Assembly: GCF_910592395.1 (NCBI RefSeq)
Contig: NC_088308.1
Coordinates: 18,245,501-18,309,500 of the forward strand
Length of the DNA: 64,000 nucleotides
Reading direction: 5' to 3'
DNA from: Lineus longissimus
Taxonomy: Eukaryota > Nemertea > Pilidiophora > Heteronemertea > Lineidae
Under the pieces are notes generated by a model. The model searched no databases and had not been told where the DNA came from. It saw only the letters and a program-made list of their open reading frames with translations. The position numbers were made by a program, and so were the translations under genes. Each line of letters begins with the position of its first letter. Position 1 is the first letter of the stretch. Below, piece by piece: positions 19,845 through 34,050 of this stretch.

Positions 19845-20490
19845 GCCTTATAACGTCTGTGACCATGAAAAGTATGTCAAATCAAAAACCTGTATGATAT
19901 GTGATGTATCCTTGCTTGGAAGTACCTATCATAAAGAAATCATTGAAAACGAGCCGCTTATAAGCAAGATATCACACTTTTTAGGTTTTCACTTTTGGCC
20001 GCCTGGTGGCGAAGTCGAGAATCAGATCGGACCGCAATTTAGTATCAGAGGTTATCAAACCAAGGGGTCATGTACCTTAAGTTTCAAGTTCATAGCCCTA
20101 GCGGTAATGAAACGTGCCTCGTTACACCCTACGGCTAATTTACGCCATGTGACCTATTTCACCTTGAAAAGTACGTCAAATCAAAAACCCGTATTACATG
20201 TTATGTACCCTTGCTTGGAGTACCTACCATAAGAATTTCATTGAAAACAAGTCATTTATATGCAAGATATCACACTTTTTAGTTTTGGCCCCCTGGTGGC
20301 CCAGTCGAGAATCAGATCGAACCAAAATTCAGTGTATGAAGTCACTCGACATAGGGAGTCATGTATACAAAGTTTCAAAATCATAGCCCAAGCGGTTAAG
20401 AAACAAGCCACTGTTCTTGAAACAGGATACAAACGTCGGACGACGGCGGACGGCGTACGACGACAACAGACGATACGGACCCTGCGGTAT
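19845..20490. repeat. Dispersed repeat, two tandem units of about 300 bp with GACGG-rich tail
   Basis: AAAAGTAYGTCAAATCAAAA occurs at about 19868 and 20168, followed in both by ATAAAGAAAT/ATAAGAATTT, GCAAGATATCACACTTTTTAG and a C-CCTGGTGGC block. The units then share a GTCATGTA-ACAAAGTTTC-like region. The second unit ends in a GACGACGGCGGACGG-rich tail. The long open frame through it (19555-20232, plus) is interrupted by its own duplication and is judged non-coding. Similar arrangements are common as interspersed repeats in marine invertebrate genomes; no family name is assigned. Confidence 0.55.
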
Positions 20491-23400
20491 TGTATAGGAT
20501 GAGCCAACAGGGCAATTACGGTGAGCGCGATGGAACAGCAAGACCCAGACCAAATCATACCTGGTTCCAACGCCTGCTCCAAAGCCTAGCTAGATTGGCA
20601 AGAGAGATGAAGCAATCACAACTGGACCTGCACCTCCACCGTCTTGCCGACAGGGTCAGTTGGACGAGCAAGTCACAACCAGACCGAATCGGGCTTGGCT
20701 GCTAATCAGCCTCGACAACACGATTACTTGGATGAGTCGGCCACAACAAAACCGAATCCGCAATGAGACATACACAGCAAGTCCGGTCGGGTCCTGTCAA
20801 CGCCGTGAAAAAGATTAGACAGACACAACCAGACTGTATCGGCCTGGTAGCTGCACCCTGTCGTCGATACGATATGAGACAGACACAACCAGACTGTATC
20901 GGCCTGTTAGCTCCACCCTGTCGTCGATACGATATGAGACAGACACAACCAGACTATATCGGCCTGTTAGCTCCACGCTGTCGTCGATACGGTATGAGAT
21001 ATGAGACATTCACAAATTCGAACATGGGAGCTTAACCGTGTTGTCAACCCGGATAGAGAGACGAGATAATGAAAACCAAAGCGAAACACCTGATCCAGTG
21101 AAAGTGATGAGAAGGCAACTACCAGCCTTAGTAGGGCCATCAGGCTGCACCACCGCGCCAGAGTGAGAGAGATGAGATAGAGACCAAACTGAAACGGCTA
21201 AGACAGATCCATCATGTCGACACAGTGCGAGTGAAGAAAAAGCCACAACCAGCCTGAGTAGGGCTAGCAGGCTGCACCACCGTCTTGTCGCTTCCAAGAG
21301 AAACATGATACATTCACAACCAGATCGAATTGAGCCTTTCAGCTCCACCATGTCGCCGACACAGCGAGAGAGAAGACAAGGTCTCCACCAGTCCAATAAT
21401 GGCCTACTTGCTGGTTCATCGTCTTGTCATCATTATTAGAGACACGGAATAGTCACAACCAGACCGAACTGGCTAAGGCAGATCCAGTGAGAGTGATTAG
21501 AAGGCTACAACCAGCCTGAGTAGGACCAGCAGGCTGCACCACCGTCTTGTTTTGTTCCAAGAGAAACACGAGATATTCACAACCACATCTAATCAGGCCT
21601 CTCATGCAGCTCCACCGTATCGCCGATGTAGTGAGAGTGAAGACAGTGTCTCAACCAGTTCGAGCAGGGCCTACTGGCAGGCCCCATCATCTTGACATCG
21701 TGATGAGAGAGACGGGATACTCACAACCAGTCTAAATCGGGCCTGGCTGCCCTACCGTCATGCCAACCCGATGGGAGAGATGACAGATGACAGTCACCGC
21801 CAGTCCGAATCGGGCCTGGCGCTTCAAAGACATCGTGTCACCAACACGGTGGAAGAAACGGGAAAGCCGCAACAAGCTCGAATAATATATGGAACACAAC
21901 CGTATTTTCATCCCTATAGGTGACAATAGGCAGACACAACACACACCAACGACATCAGGGCTTTCATCTCGACCGTGTCCCGCCAACACGGTGAGAGAGA
22001 TGAGACAGTCACACCAAGCCCGATTATGTCCTACTGCCTGCCCCACCGTCCTGTCTATACGGTGAGGGAGATGAGACAGTCACCCCGAGCACGATTGTTA
22101 CCTACTGGCTGCCCCGCCGTCTTGCCAAAACGGTGAGAGAGATGAGACAGTCACAACCAGCCCGAATATGTCCTACTGCCTGCCCCACCATTCCCGTCAT
22201 CATGTCGAGAGAGATGAGACAATCACCCTGTGCACGATGATGTCCTAATGTCTGCCCCGCCGTCCCGTCATCACTGTGAGTAAGATGAGTCACCCAGAGC
22301 CCGATTCTGACCTGCTGGCTGCCCCGCCGTCATGCCAAAGCGTTGAAAGAGATGAGACAGTCACACCCAGCCCGATCATGTCCTACAGCCTGTTCTGTCG
22401 TCCTGTCAACATGATTACATATAAGAGACAGTCGCCCGAGCCTGATATGATCTCCTATTGCCAGCCTTGTCGTCTTCCCACATTATGTCCTACTGTATGC
22501 CCCGCCCTTCCCGTCATCACGTTGAGAGATATGGGACAGCCATCTCGAGCCCGATTATGTCCTAATGTCTGCCCCGCCCTCCCTTCATCATGTAAAAGAT
22601 ATGAGACAGTCACACCAAACCTGATCATGTCCTACTGCCAGCCCTGTCGTCCTGTCTTGTGTCCTGTTGGCTGCCACGCCGTCTTGCCAAAACAGATGAA
22701 ACAGTCACAGAAACAGTCACATCGAGCCCGATTGAGTCCTACTGCCTGCCCTGTCGTCTTGTAAACACGGTAAAATATATGAGACAGTCACCCCGATTCT
22801 GGTGATGTCCTATTGCCAGCCCAGTCGTCTTTCTATCCTCATAATGTCCTACACTCTGCCCCGCTGTGCCGTAATCGCGTTGAGAGAGATAAAACTCTCA
22901 CTCCGAGCCCGATAATGTCCTACTGTCTGCCCCGATATTCACGTCATCACGTTGAAAGACATGAGACAGCCATCCTGAGCTCGATTATGTCCTACTGACT
23001 GCCCCGCCGTCCCGTCATTCTGTTGAGAGAGATGAGACAATCACCATGTGCCCGATGATGTCCTAATGTTTGCCCCGCCGTCTTGCCAAGAGTTGAGAGA
23101 GATGAGACAATCACAACCAGCCCGATTATGTCCTACTGCCTGCCCTGTCGTCTTGTAAACACGGCAACATATATGAGACAGTCACCCCGAGCCTGGTGAT
23201 GTCCTATTGCAAGCCCTGTCGTCTTTCCTCATAATGTCCTACTGGCTGCCCCGCCGTCCTGTCTGCACGGTGAGAGAGATGAGACAGTCACCCCAAGTCA
23301 AATGATGTCCTAATGTGTGCTCCGCCGTAGTTTGAACACGTTGAGAGAGACGAGACAGTCACACCAAACCTGATCATGTCCTACTGCCGGCCCGCCATCC

Positions 23401-25850
23401 TGTCTACACGGTGGGAGAGATGAGCCATCAGCCCGAGCCCGATTGTGTCCTGTTGGCTCACCCGCCGTCTTGCTAAAACGGTGAGAGAGATGAGACGGTC
23501 AAAACTAGCCCGATTATGTCCTACTGTCTTCCCTGCCGTCCCGTCATCACGTTGAGCGAGATGAACCAGCCACCCCGAGCCTGATGATGTCCTGCTGCCT
23601 GCCCTGTCGTCTTGTAAACACGGTAGAATACATGAGACATTCGCACCCAACCCAATTATGTCCTACTGCCTGCACCACCGTCCTGTCAACACGATGACGG
23701 AGATGGGACAGTCACCCCGAGCCCGATTATTCCCTGATGGCTGCCCCTCCGATGTTTGAACACGTTGAGAGAGACAAGACAGCCACACCAAACCTGATCA
23801 TATCCTACTGCCTTCCCCACCGTCCTGTCTACACGGTTAGGGAGATGAGACAGTCACCCTGAGCCCGATTGTGACCTGTCGGCTGCCTCCCGTCTTGCCA
23901 AAGCAGAGGGAGAAGGATGAGACAGTCACAACCAACCCGATTATGCCCTACTGCCTGTCCCGTCATCAAGCCAACGCTTTGAAGGAGATAAGACGTCGAC
24001 CCGAGCCAGATGATGTCCTAATGTCTGCCCCGTCGTTGTTTGAATACGTTGACAGAGACGAGACAGTCACACCAAACCTGATCATGTCCTACTGCCTGCC
24101 CGTAGTCCTGTCTACACGGTGAGAGAGATGCGACAGTCACAACCAGTCCGATTATGTCTTTCTGTCTGCCCCGCCGTCCCGGCATCACGTTCAGCGAGAT
24201 GAAACAGCCACCCAGGCTATATGAAGTCCCACTGCCTGCCCTGTCGTCTTGTTAATAGGGTAAAAGCTTTGTGACAGTGAACCCGAACCCGATTGTGTCC
24301 TGCTGGCTGCCCCAACATCCTGTCTGCACGGTGAGAGTGATGCGACAGTCACAACCAGCTTGATTATGTCCTACTGCCTGTCCCGTCACCTAGCCAACAC
24401 GGTGAAAGAGATCAGACGTCACCCCAAGCCAAAAGATGTCCTAATGTCTGTCCCGCCGATGTTTGAACCCGTTGAGAGAGACGAGAGTCACACCAAACAT
24501 GATTATGTCCAACTGCCTGCCCAGCCATCCTTTCTACACGGTGAGGGAGATGAGACAGTCACCCTCAGCCGATTGTGACCTGTCGGCTGCCTCGCCGTCT
24601 TGCCAAAGCAGAAAGAGAGAGATGAGACAGTCACACCAAACCTGATCATGTCCTACTGCCGGCCCGCCATCCTGTCTACACGGTGAGGGAGGAGAGACAG
24701 TCACCCCGAGCCCGATTGTGTCCTGCTGGCTCATCCGCCGTCTTGCCAAAATGGTGAGAGAGATGAGACAGCCATCCCGAGCCCGATTATGTCCTACTGT
24801 CTGCCCTGCCGTCGTTCGAACACATTGAGAGAGATGAGACAGTCACACCAACCCTTACCATGTCCTACTGCCTGCCCTGCCATCTGCTATCAGGGTGAGA
24901 AAGATGAGATAGTCACAACCAGCCCGATTATGTCCTACTGTCTGCCCCGCCGTCCCGTCATCACGTTCAGCGAGATGGAACAGCCACCCGAGCTTTATGA
25001 AGTCCCACTGCCTGCCATGTCGTCTTGTTAATAGGGTAAAAGCTATGTGACAGTCACCCGGAACCCGATTGTGTCCTGCTGGCTGCCCCGCCGTCCTGTC
25101 TGCACGGTGAGAGAGATGAGACAGTCACAACCAGTCTGATTATGTCCTACTAACTTTCCCGTCATTTAGCCAACACGGTGAAAGAGATCAGATGTCACCC
25201 GAAGTCAAATGATGTCCAAATGTCTGCTCCGCCGTAGTTTGAACACGTTGAGAGAGACGAGACAGTCACACCAAACCTGATCATGTCCTACTGCCGGCCC
25301 GCCATCCTGTCTACACGGTAAGGGAGATGAGACAGTCACCCCGAGCCCGATTATGTCCTACTGGCTCACCCGTCGTCTTGCCAAAACGGTGAGAGAGATG
25401 AGACGGTCACAACCTGCCCAATTATGTCCTACTGTCTGCCCTGCCGTTCCGTCATCACGTTGAGCGAGATGAGCCAGCCACCCCGAGCCTGATGATGTCC
25501 TATTGCCAGACCTATCGTCTTGCCACATGATGTCCTACTTTCTACCGCGCCCTTCCCGTCATCACGTTGAGAGAGATGACACAGTCACCCCGAGCCCGAT
25601 AGTGTCTTACGGTCTACCCTCCATTCCCGTCATCACGTTGAGAGAGATAAGACAGCCATCCCAAGCCCGATTATAACCTAATGTCTGCCCCGCCGTCCCG
25701 TCATCATGTAAAAGATATGAGACGGTCACACCCAACCAGATTATGTCCGGCTGCCTGCCCTGTCGTCTTGTAAACACGGTAAAATACATGAGACAGTCAC
25801 CCAGAGCATGATGATGTCCTATTGCCAGCCCTGTCGCCTATCCTCATAAT
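20490..25850 (+). repeat. Satellite, left monomeric and diverged zone
   Basis: Monomers of about 60-72 bp follow the consensus GAGAGAGATGAGACAGTCAC, then CAGCCCGATTATGTCCTACTG, then CCTGCCCCGCCGTC and a variable CTTG...ACACGGT junction. From 20490 to about 22000 units are strongly diverged. From about 22000 they are regular. No higher-order period is evident by eye. Frames on both strands are by-products: the 71-bp period is not a multiple of three, so no peptide repeats in register. Confidence 0.85.
20815..21000 (+). repeat. Three 60-bp tandem units at the left edge of the satellite
   Basis: AGACACAACCAGACTGTATC starts at intervals of exactly 60 bp in three consecutive units, with only a few differences (GGTAGCTGC/TTAGCTCC, CTATATC). 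These are shorter than the about 71-bp monomers further right but share the ATGAGACA..CACAACCAG core. Confidence 0.85.
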
Positions 25851-28800
25851 GTCCTACTGTCAGCCCCGCTATTCACGTCATCATGTTGAGAGAGATGAGA
25901 CAGCCACCCTGTGCCCGATGATGTCCTAATGTCTGCCCCGCCGTCTTGCCAAAACGGTGAGAGAGATGAGACTGTCACTCCGAGCCTGATGATGTCCCGC
26001 TGCCTGCCCTGTCGTCTTGTAAACACGGTAAAATACATGAGACAGTCACCCAGAGCATGATGATGTCCTATTGCCTGCCCTGTCGTCTTGTAAACACGGT
26101 AAAAGATATGAGACATTCACACCCAACCCAATTATGTCCTACTGCCTGCACCACCGTCCTGTCTACACGGTGACGGAGATGAGACAGTCACCTCCAGCCC
26201 GATTGTTGCCTGATGGCTGCCCCGCCGTTGTTTGAACACGTTGAGAGAGACGAGACAGTCACACCAAACCTGGTCATGTCCTACTGCCTTCCCCACCATC
26301 CCGTCTACACGGGAGATGAGACAGTCACACCGAGCCCGATTGTGACCTGCTGCCTGTGCCGTCATCTAGCAAACGCGGTGAAAGAGATAAGACGTCACCC
26401 CGAGCCAGATTATGTGCTAATGTCTGCCCCGCCATTGTTTGAACACGTTGAGAGAAACGAGACAGTCACACCAAACCTGATCGTGTCCTACTGTCTTCTC
26501 CACCGTCCTGTCTACACGGTGAGGGAGATGAGACAGTCATCCCGAGCCCGATTGTGACCTGCTGGCTACACCGCAGCCTTACCAAAGCGATGAGAGAGAT
26601 GCGACAGTCACACCCAGCTCGATTTTGTGCTACTGCCAATCCTGTCGTCTTGAACACAGTAACATATATGAGACAGTCACCCCGAGCCTGGTCATGTCCT
26701 ATGCCAACCCTGTCGTCTTTCCTCATAATGTCTTACTGTCTGACCCGCTGTCCCGTTATCACGTTGAGAGAGATGATACTGTCAACCCGAGCCCGATGAT
26801 GTCCTACTGCCTGCACCACCGTCCTGTCTACACGGTGAGGGAGATGAGACAGTCACAACCAGCCCGATTATGTCCTACTGCCTGCTCCGCCATTCCCGTC
26901 ATCACGTTGAGAGAGATGAGACAATCACCCTGTACCCGATGATGTCCTAATGTCTGCCCCGCCGTTTTGCCAAAACGGTGAGAGAGATGAGACAATCACC
27001 TTGTGCCCGATGATGTCCTAATGTCTGCCCCGCCGTCTTGCCAAAACGGTGAGAGAGATGAGACTGTCACCCCGAGCTTGGTGATGTCCTATTGCCAGCC
27101 CTGTCGCCTATCCTCATAATGTCCTACTGTCAGCCCCGCTATTCACGTCATCATGTTGAGAGAGATGAGACAGCCACCCTGTGCCCGATGATGTCCTAAT
27201 GTCTGCCCCGCCGTCTTGCCAAAACGGTGAGAGAGATGAGACTGTCACCCCGAGCCTGATGATGTCCCGCTGCCTGCCCTGTCGTCTTGTAAACACGGTA
27301 AAATACATGAGACAGTCACCCAGAGCATGATGATGTCCTATTGCCTGCCCTGTCGTCTTGTAAACACGGTAAACGATACGAGACATTCACACCCAACCCA
27401 ATTATGTCCTACTGCCTGCACCACCGTCCTGTCTACACGGTGACGGAGATGAGACAGTCACCTCCAGCCCGATTGTTGCCTGATGGCTGCCCCGCCGTTG
27501 TTTGAACACGTTGAGAGAGACGAGACAGTCACACCAAACCTGGTCATGTCCTACTGCCTTCCCCACCATCATGTCTACACGGGAGATGAGACAGTCACAC
27601 CGAACCCGATTGTGACCTGCTGCCTGTGCCGTCATCTAGCAAACGCGGTGAAAGAGATAAGACGTCACCCCGAGCCAGATTATGTGCTAATGTCTGCCCC
27701 GCCATTGTTTGAACACGTTGAGAGAAACGAGACAGTCACACCAAACCTGATCGTGTCCTACTGTCTTCTCCACCGTCCTGTCTACACGGTGAGGGAGATG
27801 AGACAGTCACCCCGAGCCCGATTGTGACCTGCTGGCTACACCGCAGCCTTATCAAAGCAATGAGAGAGATGAGACAGTCACACCCAGCTCGATTATGTGC
27901 TACTGCCTATCCTGTCGTCTTGTAAACACAGTAACATATATGAGACAGTCACCCCGAGCCTGGTCATGTCCTATGCCAACCCTGTCGTCTTTCCTCATAA
28001 TGTCTTACTGTCTGACCCGCTGTCCCGTTATCACGTTGAGAGAGATGAAACTGTCAACCCGAGCCCGATGATGTCCTACTGCCTGCACCACCGTCCTGTC
28101 TACACGGTGAGGGAGATGAGACAGTCACAACCAGCCCGATTATGTCCTACTGCCTGCCCCGCCATTCCCGTCATCATGTTGAGAGAGATGAGACAATCAC
28201 CCTGCGCCCGATGATGTCCTAATGTCTGCCCCGGAGAGATGAGACAGTCACAACCAGCCAGACTATGTCCTACTGCCTGCCCCGCCATATCTGTCATCAC
28301 GTTGAGAGAGATGAGACAGCAATACCGAGCCGGATTATGTCCTACTGACTGCCCCGCCGTCCCGTCATCATGTTGAGAGAGATGAAACAATCACCCTGTG
28401 CCCGATGATATCCTAATGTCTGCCCCGCCGTCTTGCCAAAACGGTGAGAGAGATGAGACTGTCACCCCGAGCTTGGTGATGTCCTATTGCCAGCCCTGTC
28501 GCCTATCCTCATAATGTCCTACTGTCAGACCCGCTATTCACGTCATCATGTTGAGAGAGATGAGACAGCCACCCTGTTCCCGATAATGTCCTAATGTCTG
28601 CCCCGCCGTCTTGCCAAAACGGTGAGAGAGATGAGACTGTCACCCCGAGCCTGATGATGTCCCGCTGCCTGCCCTGTCGTCTTGTAAACACGGTAAAATA
28701 CATGAGACAGTCACCCAGAGCATGATGATGTCCTATTGCCTGCCCTGTCGTCTTGTAAACACGGTAAACGATATGAGACATTCACACCCAACCCAATTAT

Positions 28801-31800
28801 GTCCTACTGCCTGCACCACCGTCCTGTCTACACGGTGACGGAGATGAGACAGTCACCTCCAGCCCGATTGTTGCCTGATGGCTGCCCCGCCGTTGTTTTA
28901 ACACGTTGAGAGAGACGAGACAGTCACACCAAACCTGGTCATGTCCTACTGCCTTCCCCACCATCCTGTCTACACGGGAGATGAGACAGTCACACCGAGC
29001 CCGATTGTGACCTGCTGCCTGTGCCGTCATCTAGCAAACGCGGTGAAAGAGATAAGACGTCACCCCGAGCCAGATTATGTGCTAATGTCTGCCCCGCCAT
29101 TGTTTGAACACGTTGAGAGAAACGAGACAGTCACACCAAACCTGATCGTGTCCTACTGTCTTCTCCACCGTCCTGTCTACACGGTGAGGGAGATGAGACA
29201 GTCACCCCGAGCCCGATTGTGACCTGCTGGCTACACCGCAGCCTTATCAAAGCAATGAGAGAGATGAGAGAGTCACACCCAGCTCGATTATGTGCTACTG
29301 CCTATCCTGTCGTCTTGTAAACACAGTAACATATATGAGACAGTCACCCCGAGCCTGGTCATGTCCTATGCCAACCCTGTCGTCTTTCCTCATAATGTCT
29401 TACTGTCTGACCCGCTGTCCCGTCATCACGTTGAGAGAGATGAAACTGTCAACCCGAGCCCTATGATGTCCTACTGCCTGCACCACCGTCCTGTCTACAC
29501 GGTGAGGGAGATTAGACAGTCACAACCAGCCCGATTATGTCCTACTGCCTGCTCCGCCATTCCCGTCATCACGTTGAGAGAGATGAGACAATCACCCTGT
29601 ACCCGATGATGTCCTAATGTCTGCCCCGCCGTTTTGCCAAAACGGTGAGAGAGATGAGACAATCACCCTGTGCCCGGTGATGTCCTAATGTCTGCCCCGG
29701 AGAGATGAGACAGTCACAACCAGCCAGACTATGTCCTACTGCCTGCCCCGCCATATCTGTCATCACGTTGAGAGAGATGAGACAGCAATACCGAGCCGGA
29801 TTATGTCCTACTGACTGCCCCGCCGTCCCGTCATCATGTTGAGAGAGATGAAACAATCACCCTGTGCCCGATGATGTCCTAATGTCTGCCCCGCCGTCTT
29901 GCCAAAACGGTGAGAGAGATGAGACTGTCACCCCGAGCTTGGTGATGTCCTATTGACAGCCCTGTCGCCTATCCTCATAATGTCCTACTGTCAGCCCCGC
30001 TATTCACGTCATCATGTTGAGAGAGATGAGACAGCCACCCTGTGCCCGATGATGTCCTAATGTCTGCCCCGCCGTCTTGCCAAAACGGTGAGAGAGATGA
30101 GACTGTCACCCCGAGCCTGATGATGTCCCGCTGCCTGCCCTGTCGTCTTGTAAACACGGTAAAATACATGAGACAGTCACCCAGAGCATGATGATGTCCT
30201 ATTGCCTGCCCTGTCGTCTTGTAAACACGGTAAACGATATGAGACATTCACACCCAACCCAATTATGTCCTACTGCCTGCACCACCGTCCTGTCTACACG
30301 GTGACGGAGATGAGACAGTCACCTCCAGCCCGATTGTTGCCTGATGGCTGCCCCGCCGTTGTTTTAACACGTTGAGAGAGACGAGACAGTCACACCAAAC
30401 CTGGTCATGTCCTACTGCCTTCCCCACCATCCTGTCTACACGGGAGATGAGACAGTCACACCGAGCCCGATTGTGACCTGCTGCCTGTGCCGTCATCTAG
30501 CAAACGCGGTGAAAGAGATAAGACGTCACCCCGAGCCAGATTATGTGCTAATGTCTGCCCCGCCATTGTTTGAACACGTTGAGAGAAACGAGACAGTCAC
30601 ACCAAACCTGATCGTGTCCTACTGTCCTCTCCACCGTCCTGTCTACACGGTGAGGGAGATGAGACAGTCACCCCGAGCCCGATTGTGACCTGCTGGCTAC
30701 ACCGCAGCCTTACCAAAGCGATGAGAGAGATGCGACAGTCACACCCAGCTCGATTATGTGCTACTGCCTATCCTGTCGTCTTGTAAACACAGTAACATAT
30801 ATGAGACAGTCACCTTGAGCCTGGTCATGTCCTATGCCAACCCTGTCGTCTTTCCTCATAATGTCTTACTGTTTGACCCGCTGTCCCGTTATCACGTTGA
30901 GAGAGATGAAACTGTCAACCCGAGTCCGATGATGTCCTACTGCCTGCACCACCGTCCTGTCTACGCGGTGAGGGAGATGAGACAGTCACAACCAGCCCGA
31001 TTATGTCCTACTGCCTGCTCCGCCATTCCCGTCATCACGTTGAGAGAGATGAGATAATCACCCTGTACCCGATGATGTCCTAATGTCTGCCCCGCCGTTT
31101 TGCCAAAACGGTGAGAGAGATGAGACAATCACCCTGTGCCCGGTGATGTCCTAATGTCTGCCCCGGAGAGATGAGACAGTCACAACCAGCCAGACTATGT
31201 CCTACTGCCTGCCCCGCCATATCTGTCATCACGTTGAGAGAGATGAGACAGCAATACCGAGCCGGATTATGTCCTACTGACTGCCCCGCCGTCCCGTCAT
31301 CATGTTGAGAGAGATGAAACAATCACCCTGTGCCCGATGATGTCCTAATGTCTGCCCCGCCGTCTTGCCAAAACGGTGAGCGAGATGAGACTGTCACCCC
31401 GAGCTTGGTGATGTCCTATTGACAGCCCTGTCGCCTATCCTCATAATGTCCTACTGTCAGCCCCGCTATTCACGTCATCATGTTGAGAGAGATGAGACAG
31501 CCACCCTGTGCCCGATGATGTCCTAATGTCTGCCCCGCCGTCTTGCCAAAACGGTGAGAGAGATGAGACTGTCACCCCGAGCCTGATGATGTCCCGCTGC
31601 CTGCCCTGTCGTCTTGTAAACACGGTAAAATACATGAGACAGTCACCCAGAGCATGATGATGTCCTATTGCCTGCCCTGTCGTCTTGTAAACACGGTAAA
31701 CGATATGAGACATTCACACCCAACCCAATTATGTCCTACTGCCTGCACCACCGTCCTGTCTACACGGTGACGGAGATGAGACAGTCACCTCCAGCCCGAT

Positions 31801-34050
31801 TGTTGCCTGATGGCTGCCCCGCCGTTGTTTTAACACGTTGAGAGAGACGAGACAGTCACACCAAACCTGGTCATGTCCTACTGCCTTCCCCACCATCCTG
31901 TCTACACGGGAGATGAGACAGTCACACCGAGCCCGATTGTGACCTGCTGCCTGTGCCGTCATCTAGCAAACGCGGTGAAAGAGATAAGACGTCACCCCGA
32001 GCCAGATTATGTGCTAATGTCTGCCCCGCCATTGTTTGAACACGTTGAGAGAAACGAGACAGTCACACCAAACCTGATCGTGTCCTACTGTCCTCTCCAC
32101 CGTCCTGTCTACACGGTGAGGGAGATGAGACAGTCACCCCGAGCCCGATTGTGACCTGCTGGCTACACCGCAGCCTTACCAAAGCGATGAGAGAGATGCG
32201 ACAGTCACACCCAGCTCGATTATGTGCTACTGCCTATCCTGTCGTCTTGTAAACACAGTAACATATATGAGACAGTCACCTTGAGCCTGGTCATGTCCTA
32301 TGCCAACCCTGTCGTCTTTCCTCATAATGTCTTACTGTCTGACCCGCTGTCCCGTCATCACGTTGAGAGAGATGAAACTGTCAACCCGAGTCCGATGATG
32401 TCCTACTGCCTGCACCACCGTCCTGTCTACGCGGTGAGGGAGATGAGACAGTCACAACCAGCCCGATTATGTCCTACTGCCTGCTCCGCCATTCCCGTCA
32501 TCACGTTGAGAGAGATGAGATAATCACCCTGTACCCGATGATGTCCTAATGTCTGCCCCGCCGTTTTGCCAAAACGGTGAGAGAGATGAGACAATCACCC
32601 TGTGCCCGGTGATGTCCTAATGTCTGCCCCGGAGAGATGAGACTGTCACAACCAGCCAGACTATGTCCTACTGCCTGCCCCGCCATATCTGTCATCACGT
32701 TGAGAGAGATGAGACAGCAATACCGAGCCGGATTATGTCCTACTGACTGCCCCGCCGTCCCGTCATCATGTTGAGAGAGATGAAACAATCACCCTGTGCC
32801 CGATGATGTCCTAATGTCTGCCCCGCCGTCTTGCCAAAACGGTGAGAGAGATGAGACTGTCACCCCGAGCTTGGTGATGTCCTATTGACAGCCCTGTCGC
32901 CTATCCTCATAATGTCCTACTGTCAGCCCCGCTATTCACGTCATCATGTTGAGAGAGATGAGACAGCCACCCTGTGCCCGATGATGTCCTAATGTCTGCC
33001 CCGCCGTCTTGCCAAAACGGTGAGAGAGATGAGACTGTCACCCCGAGCCTGATGATGTCCCGCTGCCTGCCCTGTCGTCTTGTAAACACGGTAAAATACA
33101 TGAGACAGTCACCCAGAGCTTGATGATGTCCTATTGCCTGCCCTGTCGTCTTGTAAACACGGTAAAAGATATGAGACATTCACACCCAACCCAATTATGT
33201 CCTACTGCCTGCACCACCGTCCTGTCTACACGGTGACGGAGATGAGACAGTCACCTCCAGCCCGATTGTTGCCTGATGGCTGCCCCGCCGTTGTTTGAAC
33301 ACGTTGAGAGAGACGAGACAGTCACACCAAACCTGATCATGTCCTACTGCCTTCCCCACCATCCTGTCTACACGGGAGATGAGACAGTCACACCGAGCCC
33401 GATTGTGACCTGCTGCCTGTGCCGTCATCTAGCAAACGCGGTGAAAGAGATAAGACGTCACCCCGAGCCAGATTATGTGCTTATGTCTGCCCCGCTATGT
33501 TTGAACACGTTGAGAGAAACGAGACAGTCACACCAAACCTGATCGTGTCCTACTGTCTTCTCCACCGTCCTGTCTACACGGTGAGGGAGATGAGACAGTC
33601 ACCCCGAGCCCGATTGTGACCTGCTGGCTACACCGCAGCCTTACCAAAGCGATGAGAGAGATGCGACAGTCACACCCAGCTCGATTATGTGCTACTGCCA
33701 ATCCTGTCGTCTTGAACACAGTAACATATATGAGACAGTCACCCCGAGCCTGGTCATGTCCTATGCCAACCCTGTCGTCTTTCCTCATAATGTCTTACTG
33801 TTTGACCCGCTGTCCCGTTATCACGTTGAGAGAGATGAAACTGTCAACCCGAGCCCTATGATGTCCTACTGCCTGCACCACCGTCCTGTCTACACGGTGA
33901 GGGAGATGAGACAGTCACAACCAGCCCGATTATGTCCTACTGTCTGCTCCGCCATTCCCGTCATCACGTTGAGAGAGATGAGCCAATCACCTTGTACCCG
34001 ATGATGTCCTAATGTCTGCCCCGCCGTTTTGCCAAAACGGTGAGAGAGAT
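25850..34050 (+). repeat. Satellite higher-order repeat array, six copies, 1466-bp period
   Basis: A marker variant monomer (CTACTGTCAG, then CCCGCTATTCACG) recurs at 25858, 27128, 28523, 29989, 31455 and 32921. The spacings are 1270, 1395, 1466, 1466 and 1466 bp. The 1395-bp copy is shorter by 71 bp, one monomer length. Each full copy holds about 20 monomers, and copies 4 and 5 are nearly identical. The sixth copy is partial, ending near 34050. This is the structure left by repeated unequal exchange of multi-monomer blocks. It is not protein-coding. Confidence 0.9.

Noticed and set aside
19555-20232. 225-residue plus-strand frame
   Set aside because: It runs through two tandem units of a dispersed repeat, has no domain or signal, and its second half simply repeats the first at diverged sequence.
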